This document shows positions 31,900 to 40,779 of a DNA stretch of 64,000 nucleotides, piece by piece. Source of the stretch: Methylobacterium sp. DB0501 (lineage in GTDB: Bacteria; Pseudomonadota; Alphaproteobacteria; Rhizobiales; Beijerinckiaceae); the NCBI RefSeq assembly GCF_011043735.1, contig NZ_JAAKGV010000015.1, positions 1 to 64,000 of the forward strand, in the 5' to 3' direction. The number at the start of each line of letters is the position of its first letter. Within the stretch, counting starts at the first letter, position 1. Under the pieces are notes generated by a model that saw only the letters and a list, made by a program, of their open reading frames with translations, did not search any database and was not told the DNA's origin. The position numbers and the translations under genes are program-made.

Positions 31900-33012
31900 A
31901 TGAAAGCCCGCCGGCCGGCCGCCCTCGCCATCGTCCTTCTCTCCGCCGCGCCCGCCCTGGGCCAGGCGCCCGAGCCCGTCGCCGTCACGGTGACCGACAA
32001 GGGCTGCGAGCCGGCCGCCCTCACGGTCCCGGCCGGCAGGTCGGTGTTCAAGATCAGCAACAAGAGCCGCCGGGCGCTGGAGTGGGAGATCCTCCAGGGC
32101 ACGATGATCGTCGAGGAGCGGGAGAACATCATTCCGGGCTTCGTGCAGTCGCTCTCCGCGACCCTGCAGCCCGGGACTTACGCGATGACCTGCGGGCTCC
32201 TCAGCAACCCGAAGGGCACGCTCACGGTGACGGCGGCCGCGACGGCCGCGGCCGCTGCCCCCGACCCAATGGCGCTGGTCGGCCCGCTCGCCGCCTACAA
32301 GCTCTACGTGATGCGCGAGGCCGAGGCGTTCCAGAAGCAGACCGCGGCCTTCGCCGAGGCCGTGAAGGCCGGGCGGATCGCCGAGGCGAAGGCGCTCTAC
32401 CCGGCGGCGCGCCGCCACTACGAGCGCATCGAGCCGGTGGCGTCGCTGTTCAACGACCTCGACAAGAGCATGGACGTCCGCGCCGACGACTTCGAGAAGA
32501 AGGAGGCCGATCCGGGATTCATCGGCTTCCACCGGATCGAGAAGGGGCTGTGGGCCGACAACAGCACCGAGGGCCTGGGCGTCCACGCCGACCGGCTCGT
32601 CGCCGACGCCGCCGAGCTGACGCGGCGCGTCGCCGACCTCACCATCCCGCCGGTGCGGATGGTCGGCGGGGCCGCCGGCCTGATCGAGGAGGTCGCCGCC
32701 ACCAAGATCTCCGGCGAGGAGGACCGCTACAGCCGCACCGACCTGTGGGATTTCCACGCCAACATCGAGGGCTCGCGCAAGATCTTCGACCTGCTGCGCC
32801 CCCTGGTGGCATCCCGCGATCCCGACCTCGTCGCCCGCACCGAGAAGAACTTTTCGCGCGTGGACTCGCTGCTGGCGAAGTACCGGACCGAGGACGGGGG
32901 CTTCGCACCCTACGACCATCTGAGCGACCGCGACCGCAACGCGCTCAAGGGCCCGATCACCGTGCTGGCCGAGGATCTCTCGACCCTGCGCGGCAAGCTC
33001 GGCCTGGATTGA
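31900..33012 (+). CDS. efeO: Iron uptake periplasmic protein EfeO
   Basis: The 370-residue precursor has a signal peptide (about 1-22). A cupredoxin-like domain (23-111, with C36 and C98) follows, then an Ala-rich linker (112-121) and a C-terminal M75-peptidase-like domain (125-370). The presumed metal motif is HRIE (211-214, GFHRIEKGLW). In the EfeUOB system it binds iron in the periplasm and passes it to EfeU. The two-domain form matches E. coli EfeO. It lies between efeU and efeB with short gaps. Conserved tracts include NIEGSRKIFDLLRPLV near the C-terminus. Confidence 0.93.
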   Translation: MKARRPAALAIVLLSAAPALGQAPEPVAVTVTDKGCEPAALTVPAGRSVFKISNKSRRALEWEILQGTMIVEERENIIPGFVQSLSATLQPGTYAMTCGLLSNPKGTLTVTAAATAAAAAPDPMALVGPLAAYKLYVMREAEAFQKQTAAFAEAVKAGRIAEAKALYPAARRHYERIEPVASLFNDLDKSMDVRADDFEKKEADPGFIGFHRIEKGLWADNSTEGLGVHADRLVADAAELTRRVADLTIPPVRMVGGAAGLIEEVAATKISGEEDRYSRTDLWDFHANIEGSRKIFDLLRPLVASRDPDLVARTEKNFSRVDSLLAKYRTEDGGFAPYDHLSDRDRNALKGPITVLAEDLSTLRGKLGLD

Positions 33013-33037
33013 GGCTCGCCATCATGACCCTTTCCCC

Positions 33038-34294
33038 ATGACCTCCTGCCCGTTCTCGACCTCGCGTCGCGGCCTGCTGCGGGGTCTCGCCGCCGGAACC
33101 GGCGCGGCGGCCCTGGGCATCGACCAGGCCCGCGCCGCCGATGCGATGCCGTCGGCCGCCGGCGACGGCACGCTCGACCGCCAGCCGTTCTACGGCCCGC
33201 ACCAGGCCGGCATCGTCACGGCCCAGCCGGCCGCCGGCCTGGTCGTCGCCCTCGACGTGCTGGCCGAGGATCGCGGCGAGCTCGCCAAGCTACTCTCCAT
33301 CCTCACCGAGCGCTTCGCCTTCCTGGCCGAGGGCGGGCCGGTGCCGCCCCTCGACCCGCGGCTGCCGCCGGCGGATTCGGGCATTCTCGGGCCGCGGGTC
33401 CTGCCGGACAACTTCACCGCCACGCTCAGCGTCGGCGCCAGCCTGTTCGACGACCGCTACGGCCTCGCGGCGGCGAAACCCCGCCGCCTGCGGCCGATGG
33501 ACCGCTTCCCGAACGATTCCCTCGACGGCAAGCTCTGCCACGGCGACCTGCTGCTGCAATTCTGCGCCAACACCGCCGAAACCAACCTGCACGCCTTGCG
33601 CGACGTGATCCGCCACACCCCGGGCCTCGTCTCGTTGCGCTGGAAGCTCGAAGGCATGCTGCCGCCACAGGTGGTGAAGCGCCAGGGCAAGGACACGGTG
33701 CGCAACTTCCTCGGCTTCAAGGACGGCACCGCCAACCTCGATGCCGGCGACGAAGGGCTGATGCGGCGCCAGGTCTGGGTGCAGGCCGGGAGCCCCGAGC
33801 CGGCCTGGGCGGCGGGCGGCTCCTACCAGGTCGTGCGGATCATCCGGAACTTCGTCGAGCGCTGGGATCGCACGCCCTTGCGCGAGCAGGAGCGGATCTT
33901 CGGCCGCCACAAGGACAGCGGCGCTCCCCTGGGCGAGACCGACGAGCACGCGCTGCCGGACTACGCCTCGGATCCCGCCGGCGCCCGCACGCCGATGGAC
34001 GCGCATATCCGGCTCGCCAACCCGCGCACGCCCGAGACGGCGTCCAGCCTAATCCTGCGCCGCGGCTACAACTACTCGGCCGGGATCACCCCGTCGGGCC
34101 AGCTCGACATGGGCCTGCTCTTCGTCTGCTACCAGTCCGACCTCGATGCCGGCTTCGTGGCGGTGCAGGCCCGGCTCAACGGCGAGCCGCTCGAGGAATA
34201 CATCAAGCCGGTGGGCGGCGGATACTTCTACGCCCTGCCGGGTGTGCCGGAGGCGGGCGGGTTCCTGGGGCAGGGGCTGCTGGTGGGGGCGTGA
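33038..34294 (+). CDS. efeB: Deferrochelatase/DyP-type peroxidase EfeB
   Basis: The 418-residue heme peroxidase is exported by the Tat route (SRRGLLRGLAAG, residues 9-20). The dye-decolourising peroxidase motif GFKDG (226-230) carries the catalytic Asp229. The proximal heme His lies in DAHIRLANP, and an Arg on the distal side follows in RRGYNYSAG. It oxidises ferrous iron, or releases iron from heme, for the EfeO-EfeU pathway. It is last of the efeUOB operon, 25 bp after efeO. Length is typical. Confidence 0.93.
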   Translation: MTSCPFSTSRRGLLRGLAAGTGAAALGIDQARAADAMPSAAGDGTLDRQPFYGPHQAGIVTAQPAAGLVVALDVLAEDRGELAKLLSILTERFAFLAEGGPVPPLDPRLPPADSGILGPRVLPDNFTATLSVGASLFDDRYGLAAAKPRRLRPMDRFPNDSLDGKLCHGDLLLQFCANTAETNLHALRDVIRHTPGLVSLRWKLEGMLPPQVVKRQGKDTVRNFLGFKDGTANLDAGDEGLMRRQVWVQAGSPEPAWAAGGSYQVVRIIRNFVERWDRTPLREQERIFGRHKDSGAPLGETDEHALPDYASDPAGARTPMDAHIRLANPRTPETASSLILRRGYNYSAGITPSGQLDMGLLFVCYQSDLDAGFVAVQARLNGEPLEEYIKPVGGGYFYALPGVPEAGGFLGQGLLVGA

Positions 34295-34445
34295 GCGGCC
34301 GGGCTCGCCCGCTCGAACCGGCTTAGACCTCAAGGCTCCGTTCCGGGGCTGGCCGAGGGCGAGAACCCGGGATCCAGGAGCGCTGAGGGCACAGTGTCGG
34401 CCGATCGGCGCTCGGGCCCGTCCTGAAACGTCAGCGGTTCCGGCG

Positions 34446-34472
34446 CCGGGATTCCGCTGCGCGGCCCCGGAG
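34446..34472 (-). repeat. Short GC-rich dispersed repeat, family 3
   Basis: CCGGGATTCCGCTGCGCGGC followed by CCCGGAG. The complement matches 2124-2153 and 24603-24629. It is intergenic, between efeB and the small gene at 34618. Confidence 0.6.
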
Positions 34473-34563
34473 CGACATCGAAAATGTCACGGACGTCGCG
34501 TGAGAAGACCGTCCGTAACCACCCTTTAACCATATTGCTTCCACCATTCCCGGACACGAGAAA

Positions 34564-34583
34564 GCCGGGGTGCGAACCCCGGC
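34564..34583 (-). terminator. Terminator-like hairpin of the 59-residue gene
   Basis: GCCGGGG (34564-34570) pairs with CCCCGGC (34577-34583). On the minus strand it is followed by TTTCTCG. It lies 34 bp past the stop of the gene at 34618. Confidence 0.5.
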
Positions 34584-34617
34584 GTTCCGTCCGTATGGAT
34601 CGATCAAGCGTCCCCGC

Positions 34618-34797
34618 TCACCCGAGATTGAGCCGATCGACCTGGGTGCCCGAGCCGCGCAGCGATTCCGGGATCGCCGAGAAATCGGAGTAGCCCGCCT
34701 CGCGCGCCATCGCGTCGAGCGCCTGCTGCTCGTTCTCGGCGCCGCCGGTCCAGAGAATGGCGCCGGTCGCGACTTGCCTGACCTGGAAGATGGCCAT
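34618..34797 (-). CDS. Small uncharacterised protein, 59 residues
   Basis: The protein begins MAIFQVRQVATGAILWTGGA and ends GSGTQVDRLNLG. It is acidic to neutral with a beta-rich first third (QVRQVATGAILWTG) and a helical middle (ENEQQALDAMAREAGY), which suggests a small folded domain. Support for it being real: a strong GGGAGGA ribosome site ten bases before the ATG, codon use like its neighbours, a terminator-like hairpin just after the stop, and a candidate EcfG promoter at 34838. I do not recognise a named family. It is divergent from the TetR gene, so it may share its operator region. Confidence 0.75.
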   Translation of the reverse strand: MAIFQVRQVATGAILWTGGAENEQQALDAMAREAGYSDFSAIPESLRGSGTQVDRLNLG

Positions 34798-34837
34798 GAA
34801 ACACGTCCTCCCACTGAAGCCTTAGATCCACTCTTCC

Positions 34838-34863
34838 AACGCACGCCGGTCGGGTGGGGTTGC
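34838..34863 (-). promoter_or_regulatory. Candidate EcfG-type stress promoter of the 59-residue gene
   Basis: On the minus strand GCAAC (34863-34859), 17 bases, then CGTT (34841-34838). It is one mismatch from GGAAC-N17-CGTT and ends about 40 bp before the ATG. Confidence 0.4.
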
Positions 34864-34884
34864 GACGGATCGAACGTTGCAGAA

Positions 34885-34922
34885 ACACCCGATTCGGGTG
34901 TAGAGAATGAACGTTCATTCTC
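34885..34922. promoter_or_regulatory. Two adjacent palindromes at the TetR gene start
   Basis: ACACCCGA-T-TCGGGTGT (34885-34901) is followed directly by the perfect 20-bp palindrome GAGAATGAACGTTCATTCTC (34903-34922). The second contains the annotated ATG of the TetR gene at 34907. A TetR dimer bound there would block its own translation start region and the efflux operon transcript. Confidence 0.7.
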
Positions 34923-35617
34923 ACAACGATCCCGCAAGGCGACCCCGCGTGCCGTCCAGCCCGACCCCCGCCCGCCTCGATTCGACCGAGGAGCGCCGCA
35001 CCCGCATCCTCGATGCGGCGGAGGCCTGCTTCGTTCGGCACGGCTTCCATCGCGCCACGATGCACGACGTGGCCGCGGAGGCGGGCATGAGCCCGGGCAA
35101 CCTCTACCGCTACTTCCCCTCGAAGGATGCGATCGTCGCCGGCCTCGCGGAGCGCGACCGCGCCGCGGTGGCCGAGGACTTCTCCGGCATCGAGGCCGCC
35201 CCCGATCTGATGCCGGCCTTCGCGGCCCTGGCGCGGCGCCACCTCGCCGAGGCGCCGACCGAGAAGGCGGTGCTCTGCCTCGAGATGTGGGCCGAGGCGA
35301 CCCGCAACCCCGCCATGGCGGCGATCTGCCGCGATTTCGAGCGCGAGATCGCGGCGCGGCTGTCCGGCCTCTACCGTCAGGCTCGATCGCGGGCCGAGGC
35401 GCCGGCGCCCGGCGCCGACCCGGAGGCGCTCGCCCGCCTCGCCATGGTGATGGCCGACGGCCTCATGGTCCGCCGCGCCCTCTCGCCCGATTTCGCCCCC
35501 GGCCCGATCATCGACGCCATGCTGACGCTGATCGGGGCGGCGCTCGACGGCCGCTTCGACCCGACGGGCACGGCACCGGCCGGTCGCCCCCTTGCCAATC
35601 CGGAACCCGCCCGATGA
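34907..35617 (+). CDS. TetR/AcrR family repressor of the RND efflux operon
   Basis: In this 236-residue protein, the N-terminal HTH (about 28-75) reads RTRILDAAEACFVRHGFHRA and MHDVAAEAGMSPGNLYRYF, an almost consensus TetR domain. The C-terminal part (about 90-215) is a helical ligand pocket without further identity. Its TGA stop overlaps the ATG of the adaptor gene (ATGA), so repressor, adaptor and pump form one operon and the repressor probably autoregulates. The ATG lies inside a 20-bp palindrome; a GTG at 34949 is an alternative start that would leave the palindrome in the leader. Confidence 0.9.
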   Translation: MNVHSHNDPARRPRVPSSPTPARLDSTEERRTRILDAAEACFVRHGFHRATMHDVAAEAGMSPGNLYRYFPSKDAIVAGLAERDRAAVAEDFSGIEAAPDLMPAFAALARRHLAEAPTEKAVLCLEMWAEATRNPAMAAICRDFEREIAARLSGLYRQARSRAEAPAPGADPEALARLAMVMADGLMVRRALSPDFAPGPIIDAMLTLIGAALDGRFDPTGTAPAGRPLANPEPAR

Positions 35618-36852
35618 CCCGCCCCCGTCGCTTTGCCGGATCTTTGGCCGGATCTCTCGCCGGATCTCTGGCCGCCCTCGCTGCCGCGATCGCCCCGGCT
35701 CACGCCGCCGAGACCCAGCCCTCCGCCGGCCCGGTGACCACGACGGCCCCGGCGCCCGCCGTCACCGTCGCGGTGGCCGCCGAGCGCGAGATCGTCGAGC
35801 GCGCCGTCGTCACCGGCACCCTGGTGCCGCGCGACGAGATCCTGGTCTCGCCGGAGATCGAGGGCTGCCGCATCACCGACCTGCTGGTGGAGGAGGGCGA
35901 CCGGGTCGCCAAGGGCGCGGTACTGGCGCGGCTCTCCCGCGAGATGATCGACACTCAGCTCGCCCAGAACGCCGCCGCCATCGCCCGGGCCGAGGGCGCG
36001 ATCGCGCAGGCGCGCAGCACCATCGTGCAGGCCGAGGCCGCGCAGGTCGAGGCGAGCCTGTCGCTGGAGCGCGCCCAGTCGCTGGCGAAGACCGGCAACG
36101 CCACCGCGGCGGTGCTGGAGCAGCGCGAATCGGCGGCCAAGGGTGCCGAGGGCCGGCTGTCGGCCGCCCGCAACGGCCTCGCCATCGCCCAGGCCGACCT
36201 CGCCCAGGCACGGGCGCAGCGCGCCGAGCTCGACCTGAAGCTCGCCCGCACCGAGATCCGGGCGCCGGAGGGCGGCATCGTCAGCCGCCGCACCGCCCGG
36301 GTCGGCGCCACCGCCAGCGCCTCCGCCGAGCCGCTGTTTCGTCTGATCGCCCGCGGCGAGATCGAGCTCGAGGGCGAGGTGCCGGAGACGGGTCTCGCGC
36401 GGTTGCGCGCCGGCGCCCCCGCGAGCCTCGACCTCGACACGCCGGACGGGCCGGTGACGGTCTCCGGCAAGGTCCGGGTGGTCTATCCGGAGATCGACCG
36501 GGCGACGCGGCTGGGCAAGGTCCGGATCAAGCTCGAATCCGATCCGCGCCTGCGCATCGGCGCCTTCGCCCGCGGCGCCGTCGAGGCGGCGCGCCGCACC
36601 GGCGTCGCCGTGCCGCTGGCCTCGGTGGTCTACGGCTCCTCGGGCCCGACCGTACTGGTGGTCTCGGGCGAGCGGGTCGAGCTGCGCACGATCCGCACCG
36701 GCCTGTCGGCCGGCGGCTTCATCGAGGCCCGCGACGGGGTCAGGGCCGGGGAGGCCGTGGTGGCGCGCGCCGGCAGCTTCCTGCGCGACGGCGACCGGGT
36801 CCGCCCGATCTACCCGGCCCTGCCGGCGACCGCCGAGGCCGGGCGTCCCTGA
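35614..36852 (+). CDS. RND efflux periplasmic adaptor subunit
   Basis: The 412-residue membrane fusion protein has a signal peptide (about 1-30) that contains three near-exact GSLA repeats encoded by a 12-bp tandem unit. A lipoyl/barrel-sandwich half follows (EIEGCRITDLLVEEGDRVAKG), then a coiled-coil hairpin (about 105-215, rich in Ala/Glu/Gln), the second half lipoyl (RTEIRAPEGGIVSRRTARVG) and beta-barrel domains. It links the RND pump to an outer-membrane channel. It is translationally coupled to the TetR gene and precedes the pump gene by 42 bp. No outer-membrane factor gene is present, so a TolC-type protein elsewhere is needed. Confidence 0.9.
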   Translation: MTRPRRFAGSLAGSLAGSLAALAAAIAPAHAAETQPSAGPVTTTAPAPAVTVAVAAEREIVERAVVTGTLVPRDEILVSPEIEGCRITDLLVEEGDRVAKGAVLARLSREMIDTQLAQNAAAIARAEGAIAQARSTIVQAEAAQVEASLSLERAQSLAKTGNATAAVLEQRESAAKGAEGRLSAARNGLAIAQADLAQARAQRAELDLKLARTEIRAPEGGIVSRRTARVGATASASAEPLFRLIARGEIELEGEVPETGLARLRAGAPASLDLDTPDGPVTVSGKVRVVYPEIDRATRLGKVRIKLESDPRLRIGAFARGAVEAARRTGVAVPLASVVYGSSGPTVLVVSGERVELRTIRTGLSAGGFIEARDGVRAGEAVVARAGSFLRDGDRVRPIYPALPATAEAGRP

Positions 36853-36894
36853 CGCCCTCATCCTTCGCTCTCCTCTCCTGACCGGGTCCGCTCA

Positions 36895-39800
36895 ATGCGC
36901 CTGAACGTCTCCGCCTGGGCGATCCGCAAGCCGATCCCCTCGATCGTGCTCTTCCTGGTGCTCGGGCTGCTCGGCCTCGTGAGCTTCCGCGGCCTGCCGA
37001 TCACCCGCTTTCCCAATATCGACGTGCCGATCGTCTCGGTGACGGTGACGCAGGCCGGCGCGGCGCCGAGCGAGCTGCAGACCCAGGTCACCAAATGGGT
37101 CGAGGACGCGGTGGCGGGGGTGAAGGGCGTCAAGCACATCACCTCGGCGATCACCGAGGGCACTTCGGCCACCACCATCGAGTTCCGGCTCGAGGTGAAC
37201 ACCGACCGGGCCGTCAACGACGTCAAGGACGCGATCGCCAAGATCCGGATGAACCTGCCGCGCACGATCGACGAGCCGATCATCGCCCGGGTCGAGATCG
37301 CCGGCCTGCCGATCATGGTCTACGGCGCGTCCGCCCCCGCGATGACGCCCGAGGACCTGTCCTGGTTCGTCGACGACGTGGTGGCGCGCCAGATCCAGGG
37401 CCTGCGCGGCGTCGGCGGCGTCGAGCGCCTGGGCGGCGTCGCCCGCGAGGTCCGGGTGACCCTGAAACCCGACCGGCTCCAGGCGCTCGGCATCACCGCC
37501 GCGGACGTGAACCGGCAGTTGCGCCTGACCTCCGCCGACATGGCCGGCGGCCGGGCCGAGGTCGGCGGCCAGGAGCAGTCGATCCGCACGCTCGCGGCGT
37601 CGGCCAGCCTCGACACCCTCGCGGCGACCACGATCGTCCTGCCGGGCGGCCGGAAGGTGCGGCTCGACGACCTCGCGACCCTGAGCGACGGCGCCGAGGA
37701 GCCGCGCACCTTCGCCCGCCTCAACGGCCAGCCCGTCGTCGCCTTCGCGATCTCGCGGGCGAGCGGTGCCAGCGACGCCTCGGTGAGCGAGGTGGTGGTC
37801 AAGAAGATCGAGGAGCTGGGACAGGCCTATCCGGGCGTGCATTTCGACCGGATCGACTCGTCGGTCACCAACACCATCGGCAACTACGAATCCGCCATGC
37901 ACAGCCTGGTGGAGGGCGCGGGCCTCGCGGTGCTGGTGGTGTTCCTGTTCCTGCGCGACTGGCGCGCGACGCTCATCGCCGCGGTGGCCCTGCCGCTCTC
38001 GGTCTTCCCGACCTTCTGGGCGATGAGCGCGATGGGCTTCTCGCTGAACGCGGTGAGCCTCCTGGCCATCACCCTCGTCACCGGCATCCTGGTCGACGAC
38101 GCGATCGTGGAGATCGAGAACATCGTCCGCCACATGCGGCTCGGCAAATCGCCCTACCGCGCGGCGATCGAAGGCGCCGACGAGATCGGGCTGGCCGTCA
38201 TCGCGATCACCGCGACCCTGATCGCGATCTTCGCGCCGGTCTCGTTCATGGGCGGCATCGCCGGCCAGTACTTCAAGCAGTTCGGCCTCACCATCGCGGC
38301 GGCGGTGTTCATGTCGCTGCTGGTGGCCCGCCTCATCACCCCGATGATGGCGGCCTATTTCCTGCGCGACCACGGCCACCACGAGGAGCGCGACGGCCCG
38401 GTGATGCGGACCTACAACCGCGTCGTGCTGTGGTCGGTGCGGCACAAATACGTGACGCTCGTGGTCGGCCTGGCGCTGTTTGCCGCCTCCATCATGTCCA
38501 CCAGCCTGCTGCCCGCCGGCTTCCTGCCCAAGGAAGACGCCGCCCGCACCCTGATGGTCGTGGAGCTGCCCCCGGGCGCGCGCCTCGACGACACGATCGC
38601 GGTCACCGACCGGATCGCCCAGCGCCTGCGCACCCTGCCGGAGGTGAAATCGGTCTTCGTCGATGGCGGCCGCCAGTTGCCGGGCAAGAAGGAGGTGCGC
38701 CTCGCCACCTTCACCATCAACCTGACGCCGAAGAACGCCCGCGTGCGCAAGCAGGCCGACGTGGAAGCGGCGATCATGGACCTGATGCGCGACGAGCCGG
38801 ACGTGCGCTACTGGTCCCTGCGCGAGGGCGGCCAGCGCGACTTCACCCTCATCGTCGCCGGCGGCGACACCGCCCAGGTGACCGAGGTGGCCGAGAGGAT
38901 GCAGCGCGAGGTCGCGGCCCTGCCGAACCTCGTCAACGTGATGTCGACCGCGCCCCTCGACCGGACCGAGGTCCGCATCCGTCCCAAACCCGGCGTCGCC
39001 GCCGATCTCGGCGTCTCGACCGACACCATCGCCGAGACGGTCCGCGTCGGCACGATCGGCGACATCGGCCAGAACCTCGCCAAGTTCAACGCCACCGACC
39101 GGCAGATCCCGATCCGGGTGCAGCTGCCGATGAGCTTGCGCGGCGACCTCTCGGCGCTCGAGAGCCTGAAGGTGCCGGCGAAGAACGGCGCGTCGGTGCC
39201 GCTCTCGGCGGTGGCCGATATCAGCCTCGGCCGCGGCCCGACCGCGATCGACCGCTACGACCGCGCCGTGCGCGTGGCGCTGGAGGCCAACATGCAGGGC
39301 TCCGACGCGCTCGGCGAGCAGATCAAGCTCGCGATGAACACCCCCACCGCCCGCAACCTGCCGCCCGGCATCTCGCTGCGCCAGACCGGCGACGCCGAGG
39401 TGATGGGCGAGGTGTTCGAGGGCTTCGCGCTGGCGATGGGCGCCGGCCTGATGATGGTGCTGGGCGTGCTGATCCTGCTCTTCGCCTCGTTCTTCCAGCC
39501 CCTCACCATCCTGTTCTCGCTGCCGCTCTCGATCGGCGGGGCGATCCTCGGCCTGCTGATCTTCAACCGGCCGATCTCGATGCCGGTGGTGATCGGCATC
39601 CTGATGCTGATGGGCGTGGTGACCAAGAACGCCATCATGCTGGTCGATTTCGCCGTCGAGGAGATGGCCCGCGGCGTCGACCGCGTCACCGCGATCACCC
39701 AGGCCGGCGCCAAGCGCGCCCGCCCGATCGTCATGACGACGATCGCCATGGCCGCCGGCATGGTGCCGAGCGCCATGGCCTTCGGCATCGGCGGCGAGTT

Positions 39801-39996
39801 CCGCTCGCCGATGGCGATCGCCGTGATCTCCGGCCTGATCGTCTCGACGCTGCTGTCGCTGCTGTTCGTACCCGCGATCTTCCTGCTGATGGACGATCTC
39901 TCGCGGCTGATGGGCCGGCTGTTCGGGCGGTTCGTCGGTGCGGTGGACGAGCCGCCGGGGCACGAGGGCGCGCATCGGCCGGCCGCGGCGGAATAG
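36895..39996 (+). CDS. RND family efflux permease
   Basis: The 1033-residue inner-membrane pump has the normal RND plan: helix 1 (IVLFLVLGLLGLVSF), a large periplasmic loop (about 40-330), helices 2-6, a second loop (about 560-860) and helices 8-12. The proton-relay region in helix 4 reads GILVDDAIVEIENI, with the two adjacent aspartates required for coupling. The second-half motif GVVTKNAIMLVDFAVEE is present. Sequence style is of the HAE1/MdtB-like multidrug group, not the heavy-metal CusA group. It is last gene of the TetR-adaptor-pump operon. Confidence 0.92.
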   Translation: MRLNVSAWAIRKPIPSIVLFLVLGLLGLVSFRGLPITRFPNIDVPIVSVTVTQAGAAPSELQTQVTKWVEDAVAGVKGVKHITSAITEGTSATTIEFRLEVNTDRAVNDVKDAIAKIRMNLPRTIDEPIIARVEIAGLPIMVYGASAPAMTPEDLSWFVDDVVARQIQGLRGVGGVERLGGVAREVRVTLKPDRLQALGITAADVNRQLRLTSADMAGGRAEVGGQEQSIRTLAASASLDTLAATTIVLPGGRKVRLDDLATLSDGAEEPRTFARLNGQPVVAFAISRASGASDASVSEVVVKKIEELGQAYPGVHFDRIDSSVTNTIGNYESAMHSLVEGAGLAVLVVFLFLRDWRATLIAAVALPLSVFPTFWAMSAMGFSLNAVSLLAITLVTGILVDDAIVEIENIVRHMRLGKSPYRAAIEGADEIGLAVIAITATLIAIFAPVSFMGGIAGQYFKQFGLTIAAAVFMSLLVARLITPMMAAYFLRDHGHHEERDGPVMRTYNRVVLWSVRHKYVTLVVGLALFAASIMSTSLLPAGFLPKEDAARTLMVVELPPGARLDDTIAVTDRIAQRLRTLPEVKSVFVDGGRQLPGKKEVRLATFTINLTPKNARVRKQADVEAAIMDLMRDEPDVRYWSLREGGQRDFTLIVAGGDTAQVTEVAERMQREVAALPNLVNVMSTAPLDRTEVRIRPKPGVAADLGVSTDTIAETVRVGTIGDIGQNLAKFNATDRQIPIRVQLPMSLRGDLSALESLKVPAKNGASVPLSAVADISLGRGPTAIDRYDRAVRVALEANMQGSDALGEQIKLAMNTPTARNLPPGISLRQTGDAEVMGEVFEGFALAMGAGLMMVLGVLILLFASFFQPLTILFSLPLSIGGAILGLLIFNRPISMPVVIGILMLMGVVTKNAIMLVDFAVEEMARGVDRVTAITQAGAKRARPIVMTTIAMAAGMVPSAMAFGIGGEFRSPMAIAVISGLIVSTLLSLLFVPAIFLLMDDLSRLMGRLFGRFVGAVDEPPGHEGAHRPAAAE

Positions 39997-40087
39997 GGGA
40001 GGCTTGATCGCGCCTGGGTCGTCGTGGAAACGTCGCGACGCTGCCGCAAGGACATCCGATCGACAGATCAAGGAAGCCGGTGCGCCG

Positions 40088-40576
40088 ATGACCACGCCGC
40101 CCCATCCCGCCACCGTGACGACCATTCGGCGCGAGGATCCCGCACAGCCGGACGTCGTCGCCCTGCTCCGAAACGGCGAGGCGGCTTCGGCCGCGCTCTA
40201 TCCCGCCGAGAGCAATCATCACCTCTCCCTCGAGGGATTGCGCGAAGCGGACGTGTACTTCCTCGTGGCGCGCGATGCCGAGGGCCGGGCGGTCGCCACC
40301 GGTGCCCTGGTCGCGCACGGCGACTGGGCCGAGATCAAGCGGATGTGGGTCGAGGAACACGCGCGGGGACGGGGCCTCTCCCGCGACGTGCTGGACACGC
40401 TGATTGCCGAGGCGGATCGCACCCGAATCGCCGTCCTGCGCCTGGAGACGGGTGTCGTCAGTCATGCCGCGCTCGCCCTTTACGACAGGACGGGCTTCGT
40501 GCGCCGGGGCCCGTTCGCGGACTATGCCGAGGACCCGCTGAGCGTGTTCATGGAGCGCCGGCTGAGACCCGAGTGA
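40088..40576 (+). CDS. GNAT family N-acetyltransferase
   Basis: The 162-residue acetyl-CoA-dependent transferase has the acetyl-CoA loop in KRMWVEEHARGRGLSRDVL (the RGxGL turn). The flanking strands EIKRMWV and VLRLETG, and the ALALYDRTGFVRRGPF motif, are those of small GNAT enzymes acting on amines or amino acids. The substrate is not predictable. It is 91 bp after the RND gene on the same strand, probably with its own promoter. An ATG with GCCGGTGCG upstream is the best start; a longer frame upstream is not conserved-looking. Confidence 0.85.
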   Translation: MTTPPHPATVTTIRREDPAQPDVVALLRNGEAASAALYPAESNHHLSLEGLREADVYFLVARDAEGRAVATGALVAHGDWAEIKRMWVEEHARGRGLSRDVLDTLIAEADRTRIAVLRLETGVVSHAALALYDRTGFVRRGPFADYAEDPLSVFMERRLRPE

Positions 40577-40779
40577 CGCGGGATCCCGGATCTCCCGCCT
40601 TCGGCGCTCGCGTCGTCCGGGAAGGGGGGCCGACGGCAACCATCCGTCAACCGGCACACGCATCCGCCACCATCGTGCCTCGTCGATTCAGCAAGCGTCT
40701 CTTGTGCAACTCTGGCGCGCGGCAATTCAATCTACCAGCAAAAGATTAAAAGACGTCCATATCATGAACGGATTGTAAC

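Larger units (their letters stand above)
34295..34617. other. Intergenic region downstream of efeB
   Basis: The 323 bp hold a reverse copy of the short GC-rich repeat at 34446-34472, an AT-richer patch at about 34515-34545, and a terminator-like hairpin at 34564-34583 that serves the small minus-strand gene at 34618. No gene is seen. Confidence 0.55.

Noticed and set aside
36892..40125. A 1077-codon open frame antisense to the RND permease
   Set aside because: It is made of His/Arg/Gly/Asp-rich low-complexity sequence with no domain, and lies opposite a complete, well-conserved RND gene. High GC leaves such antisense frames open by chance.
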